A stretch of DNA of 64,000 bases from Hyaloperonospora brassicae (Eukaryota > Oomycota > Peronosporomycetes > Peronosporales > Peronosporaceae): assembly GCA_947650285.1 (NCBI GenBank), contig CANTFL010000016.1, positions 62,001 to 126,000 on the forward strand. Direction: 5' to 3'. The position numbers were made by a program, and so were the translations under genes. The notes beneath the pieces were generated by a model. It ran no database searches, was not told where the DNA came from, and was given only the letters and a program-made list of their open reading frames with translations. Below are positions 25,087 to 38,060 of this stretch, one piece after another. Each line of letters opens with the position of its first letter. Position 1 is the stretch's first letter.

Positions 25087-25287
25087 CAGTAGAACCCGTC
25101 TTTGCTAGTCCCCTATTAGCTAATAACCCTTTGTAGCTCAGGACAAACATTTGCCCCAACATGGCAACCATGCACCCACTAATACTCTTTGTCGATCACG
25201 GAACGGCCCACCCCTCATACCAAATATTCTCTACTACCTAATATGTTTTTAAGTGCCCATTTGTATGAGCTAATAGATGTTCTACTA
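25087..25287. mobile_element. Short non-autonomous pogo-like element (MITE)
   Basis: A 201-bp segment bounded by CAGTAGAAC at the left and GTTCTACTA at the right, inverted repeats with one terminal mismatch, flanked by TA at 25085-25086 and 25288-25289. Inner parts also pair loosely (CTATTAGCTAATAA against CTATTAGCTCATA). The terminal CAGTAGA is shared with the left end of the pogo-like transposon at 16014. It has no coding capacity, so it would need a transposase in trans. Confidence 0.72.
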
Positions 25288-26781
25288 TAGTTCGTACCCA
25301 GAGACTGGGCCGTCACAATATGACTTTAAAAACAGCTCTACATTGACGCGCCTTTGTCACGATACATCATACGAAGAGACGCGCTCATCTTACCTTGACG
25401 GCGGCATTGGTTGGATAGGGATATGGTGGACTTGGCCAGCTCTGCAGGCAGCGTGCTACGGATGCCAGAGCTAGAGACCAGTTCCCCTCGAAAGCTTGCT
25501 AATGCCAGTACATCACGCACTAGATACTCGCCCATTCCACGCCACTCCCCGAATCAATCATGCTCGAATCAAGTGCTCAGCGAATGTATCCTACGCAGTA
25601 GTAATCGCATTGTCCACGCTGTAAGTGACGACCTGTACCACGTAACATTTCGTGGATCTGACCGCGCATTATCTAGTACGATTGCAGCGATAGTAGTTGC
25701 TTGAACTACAACATGTTCAGTAGCTCATCGTATCACCTTCAAGTTGCCCATCTTCTCAAGTAATTGAGCAGTAACTAGCGAGTCAGTGTTTACCTAGAGC
25801 ATAATGATGCTTACGGCTTCATGCATGCAACATACAATGAGAAGATGTGCAGTTTGCTGCATAGCGATTCGTGATCGCTGTTTTGAGTTCTTTCACGTCC
25901 AATCTTGCAAATTTAGTCATGTACAAACACCTGCACAACATCCAGAAGAATCTGTATTTCCGCGTCTTAAAACTGACAAAATGTGCGACTTCGCGGTATT
26001 GCGACATATATACGAATTGTGAATGACGCCGAGGCCATATCGAGCTCGTTCATTACATTTGGCAAACAAGACTGAACGACTCAATTGTCAATCGAGTGAT
26101 ATTCGCCACTTGTAGGCTCGATTTAGGCATTATATGATCTGACTCCCGCTGCTACTTTCGATGAAAGTGAAAGCTGATCAACACGGCGCACCATTCGACT
26201 AAAGAGTGGAAGCTAAATCGATTATAAAACTTGTATTGCTCGTTCAGCACGCAACCATATTCCGCTATCAATGCGATTATTTGACGCTTCGATGTATCCT
26301 ATTGTCAGCAATAAACACAATGTTTATACATCCAAATTAAATTGAGTGAAACTGGAATTAATGTGTCGATAGGAAGAATGTGATGAGAACGTGTAATTTG
26401 ACTGAATATAGATCAGGAGAAACACCGTATAGTGTGCATCATCTAGAACCTGCAACATTTCCGATCTCCGTCACTCAGCTACTGCTAACCCCATACTTTA
26501 AAATGCAAACCAAAGACCATAAATGGCTTAAACACATTATTAGCGTCATTTCTATAGTCTTTAATTTTAACATTACAAATTTCCGCGATCATATAGGACC
26601 CTTAAATTCGGTAATTATGTGAATAATGGTTTGCGGCGACCCACATTTGGCCGCCCCAAAAATCACTAAGGTATGAGTACAATTTATGGTCGAGGTTCGA
26701 ATACCTTAGCTATTAATGCCGACTTCGCTTTTCGTTTTTTTGTTTCTAAAATAGCTTCAAAAGAAAAAAAGAAGACCTTGG
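25288..26781. other. Intergenic, AT-rich
   Basis: No supported gene or RNA. Ends at the left LTR of the Gypsy element. Confidence 0.5.
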
Positions 26782-27772
26782 TGTGGTATTGTAGTTGGTC
26801 AAATCTGTTCACTCACAGTCTCAAACTGCAAACACAACAATCGACGAGTTCAGTCGGCGACACGGGCTAGTGCGCGAGGGTAAACCCCTACGCAGTTCGC
26901 TCTTCGGGTTCAGTTGTGGCTTTCGCGTAACTGATTCCTTACCACCAATCCACCAGAAGCCTGCCTGAGCTCGCATCCGTTGAACCCTTCACTCCCTGTG
27001 ACTTCACACCAAAGGATGGAAGCCGACGCAGTACGCGATTTTACAGGTCACCAGGCGCAGTGAACACCCGACTAGAAGTTTGGGGTTCCCCTAGGCTGAG
27101 GCCCACCGTCTTGTCACTCAGACAAGTCTTTGGAAAACGGGGCCTTCTATAAAGGCTCTCCGGCTCATCGTTGACGAGGCTCACAATGGTCCCTTTGCTG
27201 AGATTACCAGCTCGTCGACGACGAGACTTCTTCTTTCGCTAGTAGCAAGCGCTGCCCAACCCGGGCTTTCCTGAACGCTTGAAGCTACCAGTCGATACCT
27301 CTACAAGATGTGCCTCTCGCGGTTCGACGGCAGGCATGATCTAGTCCACGCAGGGTCTTACCTTAATTGTACGCGTGTCTTTGACTTAGAAAATTCTGCA
27401 CTGTGTTGGCCTGACTTTTTTGCTATATCTCAGAGCGAGTTTGAGTGGCTCTCTGTCTTTCCCTAGTTCTTATACATACAAAATGATGAATCTGTCGTTC
27501 GATCTTCTCGCATTTTACACTGTAAACAGAGTTCGGCAACATCTGGATCGACGACGCTTGGTCACCTACACTTGGATTGCCGACACTTGAGTTGCCGACA
27601 ATTGAGTCGCCGACGCTCGAGTCGCCGACAATTGAGTCGCCAAAACTTGTGTCAACGACACTCCAGCTCCGACACTCAAGTTGCCTACACTTCGGTCGCC
27701 AACTCTTGACTCACCGGCTCTTGGTTCTCTTGCCCCACACTGATATAGAGTATTAAAATTCTCTACACCACA
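26782..27772 (-). repeat. Left LTR (3' LTR of the Gypsy element), 991 bp
   Basis: Direct repeat of 40124-40966, with TG...CA ends and a 6-bp inverted end TGTGGT/ACCACA. The middle (about 26980-27165) is almost identical to the other LTR while both outer parts are much more diverged. It is 148 bp longer than its partner because of an expanded 15-bp array at 27552-27724. A plus-strand TATAAA lies at 27148-27153, pointing toward the antisense coding region. Confidence 0.88.
27552..27724. repeat. 15-bp minisatellite inside the left LTR
   Basis: About twelve degenerate copies of a unit close to CGACACTTGAGTCGC. The right LTR has only about four poor copies at the same place (about 40885-40935), which accounts for the LTR length difference. 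Confidence 0.85.
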
Positions 27773-27886
27773 ATTGTCCCAGTAGCAATACTAACCTAAC
27801 GGGCGAGTGTTTCGACCATTTTTTTCGTCTTTACTGTTGTTCGTCATTCCGGACCGGTTTCGCTGTAATATGGTAAAACCGCCATA

Positions 27887-30800
27887 ATGCTGCTCTCCTT
27901 ACTTATCGTTGTGGCTGTTGAATTGTGCTCTGCTTTGTGGTATGTTCTCTGTTGTCCATTTGAGTCTGTCGACGACACACCATCGACGACTCACGAGACG
28001 CGACTTGGAACTGATCCGCAGTCGTCACCCACGCTTTATTCGTCCGCTTCATCGGTAGCAGACAGATAACTCGTGACTGGGGATCATCTTCATCTTCGAC
28101 TACATCCGTGGGTGAATCGTACAGCTTGGACGACGGACTACAAACTTCGTCGAAACAGGCTTCTTTTGGCCCTTCTCTGTCTGGCATCGTCCCTGCCGAC
28201 TCCGTCCAAGCCGCATCTTCAAATTGACCAAGGACCTGGATCATCGCTTGATACGCGGGATCTCCTTCGCCTCATCCCGAGCGTCGACGATCGCATGCAG
28301 CGTCAAAAATTTGAAATATTCCGAGTGATATTGACCTTGATGGAATCTCATCTCCCACTTCTCGACACGTTGTTGATGCAATACAATTTCTCGAGTTCAC
28401 ACGCTGAACACTTTAAATCTTTGATGACCGCTGACATTGTTTCTATCGTCGGTCACTCCGCGTTTATCGCTAACCTGTGCGGGATCTTTCGCAATCCCAC
28501 CGAGATAATGCTTCCCTTCGTCGGCGGATGTAAGCTGTCGTCTGAGGCTCAATGGACTTGCAGCACCACTTGTCGACAACAGAGAAGGAGCCTCACACAT
28601 CGAATCCCGCTGCGCTCAAGATAACCGAGTTAGTCGGCTCGTTGCACAAGTCGATTTATTCTCTCGAGCCTTCCGCGCGTCAGACGGCGAAGCATTGGGA
28701 CGATCGTGTTGCTTTGGCCCAGCGCTTGACTGCCGAGCTATCCGCTAGCATAGAGGTCCATGACCGCATGATCAATCAACTTACGCGAGACCTCGCCAAT
28801 GCTGAATCTAGTCAAACCACTGTCCAAGGAGTTGAATTTGGGTACTTCCGGTAGCTCCAGGACGCAACGATGGCTTTGTGCAACGTAGACAGTCATGCGC
28901 TTTGGACTATTTGACGCACCGTCAGTAGTCAGCTACAGGTCATACGAAAGCAAAAGGCTCTGCTGCGTCGTGGTATTATTCCGTGTACAGTCGATCCGAA
29001 CCTTGCGGTGGCAACAGCGGTTGGCGGGGACGTTCCTGGATTGAATTCTCGGGATATGGACATCAAATTGCGGTTGTGTCATCTTCTAGCTACTCGCTTC
29101 TCCGACTTCATTTCCTTCAATGGGTCGGCGACAATTCAGAACATGGTTTTGCGGCTCTAGCCTACGTCTGCTGATCCCATCACACCAGCGTTGTCTCGGG
29201 CGACTCTGATGGATCTGCCTTGTCCTGTCGCTTTATTGATGTCTTTGCGACTACCGGCTTCCAGGTCTGGTCGACAGTTTATACTATTTTCATCTTCATG
29301 CGTGGCTTCGGTACCTTCGACGTCTTCGTCGTCCACTGCTGTGACTGTCCGCGTGGCGTCTTCGTCGTCAACTGCTGTGACTTTCAGCGTGTCGTCTCCG
29401 TCGACGATATCTTCTCCAACTTCTGTGGTGGAACAATCAAATACTGTTTTTTGAATTTTATTTTGGTGAAAATCTGGATCCAGATTTGTCTTCTCCTCCG
29501 GCTTTGTCATCTACGTCCAGGTCGGTGTCGTCGGGTGCTATGAAATCGTCGCTCCGTTCGTGGTCAACATCATTCGTTAATTTTTTGGATCATGGATTTA
29601 AATCTCCGTCTCCAAATAAGCCGGAACTCACGATTGCATCAACGCGTTCACCCGATGCGACGCTCATTAAGCTCATTCTTCTTCGCTGACTGCGGTGCGG
29701 TCCCCCATGGACCCATTTCCGCGCCAGAACTGATGCTCATCGCTGAAGAGCATGTTTCGTCGTCTACTTCACCGTCTCAGCGTTTGGTGCTAGTAGTAAC
29801 GAATAGTTCTTTCATGCAATGTATCCTTCTTCAGCACTCACTCGACCCGCGTCACCATATGATGTTTTACCAACCAAGTCACATCGGAAGGTGGGTACAG
29901 TCCGTCCTTGATTCATTAAGCGTTCGACCACGTCATCTAAGAAAGTCAAGGCTACCAAGGCTTCCTCACGGCCGAAGAAATTTATGGTGGCTGGTACACC
30001 TGATTCTCCGGTCACATGACCTTACAGGATGAGAACTCCCGGTCTCCGCATCTGTGTCCGTGCCACCACCCGCGGCCGCTCCTATGTCGCCGGACAAATT
30101 CCAAGCAGCCATAATTCCTATTACGTCGGTCTTCATCTCTACCACAGTATCAAGTGAAGCCTCGTCTGACGCGGTATCGTCAACGTCGCCGAGCGCCTTC
30201 GTTGCCCCTCTGGTGCGTCTACCGTTGTCACCAATAGCCGGTCGTCTGCTGGGTCTTCAACGAAATGAGAAAGTATCATACTTTCATCACCCGATACAGT
30301 TCCTGTTCCAGCATCCGCTGCGGACGTCCCTGCTGCCTCGAACAGCGCGACTTTGATTCGCTTATTAAAAAAGAAGACAAAGGCTCCCGTCACCCCGTCG
30401 ACTCCGTCTGTTGTTACCTCTGCTATTGACTCCTCAGCTGCTTCCACCGCTGGACTACCCACCATTTCAACGAAAAAAAGCAACGATTTTAACGGCCAGA
30501 GTCAGCCTCAGCAAAACGTCGGGAAGCAGAGTGTCGGCTAATTCTTCATCGACGTCACCTCATTTGTTGACATCGAGTGATACCGAGTCCAAGTCCTCAT
30601 CAACACCGAAGTCAACCTTTTTTATTTACATGAATTATTAGAGTATCCATACTCTCTTCTTCGTGCTCGTGCGGGTCAAATGGTCGCTCGAGAATCGAGG
30701 TTGACTCCTTCCATGCGAGTAAGTCAGGATATTCCTTTCTATCATCACGGGTCAGTACGCTGCTGGTTGTGCATCACGTCGGCTCAGGACCCTACCCGAC

Positions 30801-31777
30801 AGGAGCCATTTGGACCAAAGTCGTTTTTCGATCCCAACCCGTCTCAATTTCAGGACCCTCACGTTTGCTGACGTGTATGATCCGTTGCATCCGTGTCAGC
30901 GCACTCTAGAGCTATTTCCACCGGAATATGATTTCATGAGCGGGGATAAGCTCGGTGAAGCTCAAGATTGTTTGCACCCTCCTTCCCGTTCTTCTCATTC
31001 TAAATCCTTTCTGAACTCGGTGGCTGACGCGCGTGTCGAGTTTTGTGGAGATAATCGTGTTTCAGCGCTGTCTGCCCGTAACGATGCTCGCTTGAATTTT
31101 TTCGCGACTTCGTAGGAGCGTACACATCGGATCTTGGAGTCAAGTATTTTGATGGTCATGCACCTCGAATAAAAACCCTTCTCGATCGACTGAAAACTTG
31201 TCCTGATTTTATGCGGCTCGGGCTGAGTATGCTGCCACTCGCAAACGTCGTGGGGATCTGCTGCGAAAGATCGCGAAGAGACTGAGCAGTGTCTTGCAAG
31301 ATGTGGAGTCTGCGAAATCTTCTCGTAGACTCACACCCTTGCTTGACCTCAAACTTTTAGTTGCCTTCAGCGCCTGTGTACCCGATCGTGAGTTATGCGT
31401 GGTTGTCTGACGGTGTCAACTGGATCAACGAAATTGAGGCGCTTGACCAAGTTGAACCCTGTCGTGTGTGGTGGTTGACTCGCCCATCGGAACACCTGTT
31501 CAACACGAGTTTCCGTCCTTGCAATCCGTGATTTCCGGCACTCGCACCAGTCGGTGCGTCTGAAAGCGACGTGGAATCACTTATCGTCGAGGATGTCGAC
31601 GCAGACGAAGCTTCCCCCTGGTCGTCGATCTCTCTGCTCTCGAGCCCGAAAATCTCGATGGTATGCAGATTTTTGTCGGCTCTTCTAACCGTGGCTCCAC
31701 GCTATCTCCTAATGGTTCTTGCTTGTCAACCGCTGATATTCGTCGCCTCTGTTGTGGCTTCATGCTTTAAACTATAA
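27887..31777 (+). pseudogene. Antisense (plus-strand) coding remnant inside the Gypsy element
   Basis: A chain of plus-strand frames, opposite to gag-pol, spans about 3.9 kb. Coding character is clearest in a helical region (MQRQKFEIFRVILTLMESH at about 28295), a probable coiled coil (ELVGSLHKSIYSLEPSARQ to RDLANAESS, 28552-28850), a Ser/Thr-rich middle, then a more conserved-looking part at 30810-31115 (FADVYDPLHPCQRTLELFPP, then SGDKLGEAQDCLHPP and CGDNRVSALSARNDARLNFF) and a tail with VNWINEIEALDQVEP and VWWLTRPSEH near 31410-31495. At least six frame changes and several stops break it. It ends at 31777, followed within 15 bp by AATAAA, and is tail to tail with the chromodomain frame that ends at 31839. 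I cannot name the family; a structural (gag-like) or accessory role is a guess. Confidence 0.6.
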
Positions 31778-31838
31778 AATAAATACATCTTTGCTTCAAT
31801 ACATATTATCGAAGTAATGTCGCTTCTCCTTCTGCCTG

Positions 31839-33612
31839 CTAGTCTTCACAGAACGAGAGAAATGCGTGGTGCTGGTGTTTATACCGTTCGTCTGCGACTT
31901 GCACCATTTGCAGACGATATCCTTCATTTTCTTCCGCCTCAAGTAGTCGAGCAATAAACCTATCACATGACAAGTTGCTAAATGACTCCCACGTAAATTG
32001 ATCGTATCCCACCCATTTGACTAAGAACTTCCTCTCACTTCTTTCAGTGGCCGTCGACTTCGACGTATCATCTTCGAGTATGGATTTGACGTCGTATCGA
32101 CCACTAGACTCGTCGGGTATCCATCTATCTTCCGGTATTAGTTCTATGTCAAAAACGAATCGACCGGTTTCCTCAATTCCATGCACCAACTTCGTCGTTA
32201 GACGTCCCCCTTGTCCTGTCACCTATTATAAGAGCGAAAAGTGGACCACTGGGTAGAATCGGTATCCACTTCTATTTGGTAGCTCCAACTGACGAAAATT
32301 CTTCGATCTGTTTCTTGACTCGGAAAGGACCATGTCACTTGTGTGCTAGCTTCTTTTTTATTCCAGGCTTCACCCGTTCCAAGAATATCCACACTTGCTC
32401 TCCTTAATTAATCGCAGCATTAGATATCCTCCTTGTCGCCATATTTTTAATTCCGCGGTCACCCGCTCGAGCAGCTTCATCTCCTGATGCCTCATAATAT
32501 TTCTTAGTATCCTGTCTGTTGTTCGTTATTTCTGTCCGTCGCTCAGCTTGAATTGGTCAGCTCGTTATGTTCACGCGCTCTTCTTGCCTTCTATTTCACT
32601 TGGTACTCCCTTGATAGTCGTAGTGCTACTTCTTGCTGCCTGTTAGACTCGAGAAGCCACAGGACTGATTCGTCAAATCCATCACCCTATTGTCCCTTGG
32701 CCTCGATTGGGAGTCGCATTGCCTCTGTCATTGCCTCCAGTGTTGAGTGGGCGTCCCACCCGTGTACCAAATAGAACGGCGTCTCTTTCTTGTTGACTCT
32801 CTTAAGTTTTTAACGGCGTAAACCATTCTTTCTGCAATGTCTTCCTAATCTACTTGTAGTGGACCTTTCACACACATCCGCACCGTCTGTATCATTGGCT
32901 TCCCATTACGCTTATGATGCCCTTTGCTTGTGGATGATAACTGAGAGTGGCTCTTGACTTAGCATGCATCATTTCAGCAAACCTTTGGAAGACTCGCTCA
33001 TGAACCTGAGATCTCTTTAATGACGAGTAAGACTGGGAGCACCAAAATGACGAAAGCTATTCTCTTCAAAAGATTCCGCTACATACAGTGCCGACGTGTT
33101 GTTCATAAAGTTTGCTATCACAAATCCAGTAACAATGATCTTGAAACAGCAACAGCGCTATAATCCTCGTCGTGTCTTCGGGAGTGGTATGACGAAGTCC
33201 GTTGAAACTACTTGAATAGTCGTTCGGATCCCATATTCCCCGGCGAGCGTCCCTTGAGTGTTGGCTTGCTCTTGCTTGTACTGCAATCCTCTCAAGCCTG
33301 TGCATGTCTTGTTACATCTGCATACATCCCGATCCAGTAATAGTGAGTCTTGACGTTGTGGTATGTCCGCACAACGCCTCAGTGAACACCTTCTATTTAG
33401 TCATGACACTTAAACAGGATTTCGTCAACTAGCGTCGATGGTATTACAAATCGCAGTTTGAAGTCGTCCTCTTGCGCCTCTCTTAATTTTCGGGGTCGTC
33501 TTACGCAGTAGAGTAGCCCATCTTGGCTCAACACGAATCGATCAGCGATCTTTCCAGCCTCAATCGATTGAAGATGTGTTAACTTGTCGATTTCTCCTCG
33601 CAGATACACCAT
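31839..33612 (-). pseudogene. Gypsy integrase with C-terminal chromodomain, broken
   Basis: Integrase would insert the cDNA, and the chromodomain would steer it to marked chromatin. At 33612-33300 lie remains of the zinc-binding region (LHTDRF-like KIADRFVLSQDGLLYCVRR, then KCHD and YWIGMYADVTRHAQA after stops). The core is fragmentary at 33305-33066. The last open frame, 32222-31839, holds a chromodomain: YDVKSILEDD, then RKFLVKWVGYDQFTWESFSNL, ending 26 residues before the stop region. Several stops and frameshifts separate the parts. Confidence 0.82.
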
Positions 33613-34763
33613 AAGATCTGCCTACTTCGTCTTATCATCTTTTGCAGTCGATATCCGTTCTATCCGATCATTTTGAACGAGTGTTGGATCGATGTCCCCC
33701 GCATTTGATGACGCTCGAGTCTCAAGGGTCGATTAGGTCACTGCGTGTCGAATAGGCGTCTCGTATTCTTGATTTTCACCCGAATGAATAGTTCTCTCAA
33801 TCGGTCTTCTATTACTCAGCTGGTCGGAGAACCGCACTCGACGACTTGTACTTCATGTAGTCACTGACACCGCTGGTATTGCTTCGCTGACCTAAACCGG
33901 TTTGCTGTATTCAACCAATTTTTCCTGTATCATATTTAACTTACGTAACTCCTCATAGCGTTCTTCACCTAAGAGTAAATTCTCCGTCTTGGCTTCCAGT
34001 TCTTACGTGGCCAAAACGTCTGCGGCCGTATTGTAAAAGAATATAAGGTGCAAGTATTGTACTAGACTAAACCTCCAAACACATTTTTATGATGTGCCAT
34101 TAAACTTGCATTGCGCTGTGTTTGCACGCGATCACTCCCATTGCTTGTCGAGATCGCTATCCTCGAGTCCCTTACCATAATGAGATGAGTAACTGTGTGA
34201 TTTAATGCCGCATGAGCGCCTCATTTCATGCCGGCGCATTTCGCCAAATATACTGTGGTCGAAGGAAGGTAGTCACTCGCTGCCATAACAACCGACCACT
34301 CAGGAAGTCTCTACAATATCCACACGCAACGTCTAAATCCGCCATGAATTTCTGTCTTTGATGAGCCTTCGAAAGACACGGCGAACCCACTGAATTCAGG
34401 CGAAACTCGTGAAAATTAAAACTCAGGATCGAGGTGTCCCCCTGTCACATCAGTAGGTTTTGGGGCAATATGAAACAGAAAATTCGTCGAGCCCGACCGT
34501 CGACGTGACGGAATTTTGAAGTGTAGCAGAAATTGACATTGTGCTTGCTGAATCTCTTGATTTTAAAATGATTGGGTGCCTAAAGTACGGCGGAGCTGAC
34601 TGCTCGACCATAGAACGGTTTGGATGTGAAGCCCCACTCCAACTTTGAGTACCTCGTAGAGACGTAAATTGCTTATCCTACAAGCAGTGTACGTGCAACC
34701 TGATCAATTTCATAAATGGCAATACCTCGCGTTCCGACAGGCGGTAATTTTTCTCATTCTCAT

Positions 34764-35932
34764 TTAACACTCGGCCGCAAAATCACACTGGTGCACTTTG
34801 TTTTTGTGGAATTGCATTAAGTTACTACTCAGAGCCCAGTCATTTGCGAAGATCATCACGTGATCATCAAACTCCTGATTGAAATGACGGAGTATGGGCG
34901 CTTTGACAATCGAATGATTTAGCTTCTCAAACAATGTGCGAGATGTTGCAAGAGCTGATGACCCCAGGAAATCGTCCACATTCAGTTGGTAGAGGACTGC
35001 ATCATGAATAGCCCTATTCTGAACGTACCGGCAGTAGTAGTTGAAAGCTCCCAAGAATGCATGCATTCCTTTCTTTGAAGTCGGGAAGGGAAGCTCAGCA
35101 ATAGCTGCCGACTTCTCTGGATCAGCTGCGATCCTCTACGCGTTACTTAGTGATGGAGGGAGTCAACTCGCAGTTGGATAAAAATGCACTCAGTAAAACT
35201 CACGCTTGTTCGACACTCAGTGAATCGTTCCGACAGAGTTACTCCAGCCTCCTTTAGGTTGAACGTATTCCCACAAGGCATTATTAATTGATCGCAGATC
35301 GATCATCGGAGCTTTTTTTAGATCAAATGGCATCCGAAGTCATTCAAAGTACCCTAAAGAGCACACGAAAGCTGAAATGTGTCACTTTCTCCCCGTCATC
35401 ATGGTCGCTCGAACCCACTAACGGCGTCAAGAGACCAAAACCATTGATAGCATTCTAATTTAGTAATCGGATCGTCTACAAAAGGTATAGTATACTCCAT
35501 GCCTACCTTCAAAGAGTTGACCATTTTGAAGTCGATACACAGACTTTTGTTTGCACCATTCGTTGAACGAACAATTACAATCGGTGAGGCTCACGGACAA
35601 TCAGAGAACAAAATGAGTCTTTCTTTCAGCACACCCTTAAGTAGTTCGTAAAGCTTTTTTAGGTGTCGGAGTGATATACGACGAGTGCGTGTTTTAACAT
35701 GATCGTATTCTTGTACATCGATGTAGCAAACTACTCCGCATGATGGAGGTGGTAGCGCATTCTCACTCGAAATCGTTATCTGCTCATGTTCCTTGAATAC
35801 AGCAGTCAACTTTAATTGCTGTTTCTCATCAAGAGCCGATGATCTAGTATTTCTTCTGCCACAGTCCAGCCTTTTTGGTGTCAATTCAGTAAGGTTCGAC
35901 AGAAAGGCAAGCTCGCGATAGTAGGAAAACAT
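34764..35932 (-). pseudogene. Gypsy reverse transcriptase / RNase H fragment, broken
   Basis: Reverse transcriptase landmarks in order: ASPIVIVRSTNGANKSLCIDFKMVN (about 35590-35520, preceded by a stop where Trp is expected), DAVSGFE (about 35425), RMPFDLKKAP (about 35330) and DNALW-like NNALWEYVQPKGGW. The segment that should carry the catalytic Y-x-DD box appears deleted between about 35235 and 35095. The frame then resumes with HAFLGAFNYYCRYVQNRAIHD (connection domain, 35066-34920) and an RNase H start (DDHVMIFANDWALSSNLMQF). It is non-functional. Confidence 0.85.
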
Positions 35933-38060
35933 GGTTTATTCGCTAGGTTCATGCTCAAAAGAAGGTCGTCCTACTGACGCAGTCAATGAATACTCCTCCC
36001 CTGAGTTCACGCTCGACTCCTACAAGACAATTTAGAAGCGTTTGTCAAGTTCGTCGAAGGAGTTGATCTCTCTTCTACGTGACGATGTATCTGATCTACA
36101 GGATCCATTAAATCAACCTCAGTTTGTACTTTCTGCTCCCGACTTATCATCTAACCGGCGGAATGAAGTCTTAAGAGGGGACGAGCCATCGTCTAACTCA
36201 CTGCACGTTGTAGTGACCGCCACCGAGTGACTCACTATCTTGCTGATTCCTCCGTCATCATTCTTGATATGCATGGTAGGTTTCGGGTGATGATCAGCGA
36301 GCCGACCATCACACCTATTAAGTTCAGTCCTCGTCAGTTCCGTGTAAACACTCTGAGCTCGTCGTCTTCTTACACTGTATTCACTCCCCAGATATAGCTC
36401 GTACTTGTTGATCGGAAATTGTGTACTCATAGTCGCTTTATCTCGACGAAGGATGGCACGCGGTAATATGTAAATCGGTTGTTTCACCGCCGGTGGTTGT
36501 CGGGACAATTATTCCTCATACAAACGTTTCTCTTTCTGTGACATTTCTTTTCCTAAAACATGTTCGTATGTTAGCAATTACCAATCTCTGTACTTCGACG
36601 AATCCACGCGTACAAATCCTTCATCTCGTGTAGCGTGCCATGTCGCATACACACGACTGTCGGGATATATTCCGGACATGTCATTATACGTGCTGCAAGA
36701 TTGGTCAATCTGACCGTCGTCGCTTTTCGTTTCCTGTCGTATATAATTGTAGGTAGTAGTGCGGGTAATCGACGAGCCCACAATTCGTGCGTGGATCCAA
36801 ATTGTTTCGACGCTTCAGATGAACCACCTAATATGCTCTTTGATCGACACCCATGGCATTTCTACGTCCCCATGAGAACTCCCTTTCTCACTCCTGTTCG
36901 TCGAACTCTTTCGCAGACTTAATCAGTGGTGCAACCAATTCGTCGGGTAACTTATCCGTTGTATTGAAGATATCTTGACGGAACCAGATGGTATCATGAA
37001 TTTTTTTTCGAGGATGAGATCCACCCTCGCGTGATGAAGAATTATCCATACTTCGAATCCAAAGACCACATTCCACCCCAGGGTACCTTGACTGTAACTC
37101 TTTACGTCGTTAACACCTTTAACTTTCCAATTCCTTGTACGTCAATCTGCTTTTCCTCACTCATTCGACCTCGGAGCTTTAGTCTTCGTGCGAACAAATC
37201 ACCGATCGCCGAGATCTTAGCTCCAGTTCCAAGCAGTATATTAGTTCGTTCGACATTCACCGCTCCCATGAAAAGCTCTTAGTCTCACTCTCCGATCAAA
37301 CTTCCTGGACGACCACCATCCTAGACGCTTCTCTTGCAGTAACTTCAGTGGCTTTTCCTATTTTATCTGGCGCCGAGCGTTGGGTGAACAGTCCATCCGA
37401 GCAATCGATCTCTCTCCATCAAATCTTTCACCTGTAGCGGAAGCCTCCGGTTTATTCTCCATTATACTGTCATTTTCACACAGCTCGTTGCCGGGACTTC
37501 GTGTGTCTCCAACAAAAGTATACACGCAGTTCGCGTAGGATGCAGGTTCCATTGACTTTAGTAGCCCGTTCTTTCTCGACTCAGTCAAAGTCGTCGCGAC
37601 TTATAGTTTAAATGTCCACGCGAAGATATGTTTTGGAGTTCTTTGGGCACAGTTGTTCGATCAATCGATGACTTGACAAATTTTGTCAGCCTTAAAAACT
37701 ACGTGAACAGTTCACAATGGCCTGCGTCATGCACATGTTTGCAGAACTTGCAACGGCGTCTACACAATGAGCGTCATGGCCTGCTGCACCACACGCACAA
37801 CAGGGACACCATGGTCGGTGTTCTCTCAAATGAAATTGTCGATGACGCGGGTTTACCTATTCACGTTGAAATGATCGTCTACTATGATCTGCTGGTACGC
37901 TTACCCGACTCATAGAATTTGGACCATATCGTGGTGGTCTCCCTTGTTCTGTAGGTAACGTCACCCTGTCCATTTCTCTTCCTACAATCATATAATCGGT
38001 TTTGGGGTCCGATTCGTAGTCGTTTTAGTATTGGTAGTCGCTTCCTTTATCTTGTAGATC

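Noticed and set aside
36042..37588. Search for a Gypsy protease active-site box
   Set aside because: Both strands here are broken; no clear D-S/T-G motif in a supported frame, so protease is not annotated separately.
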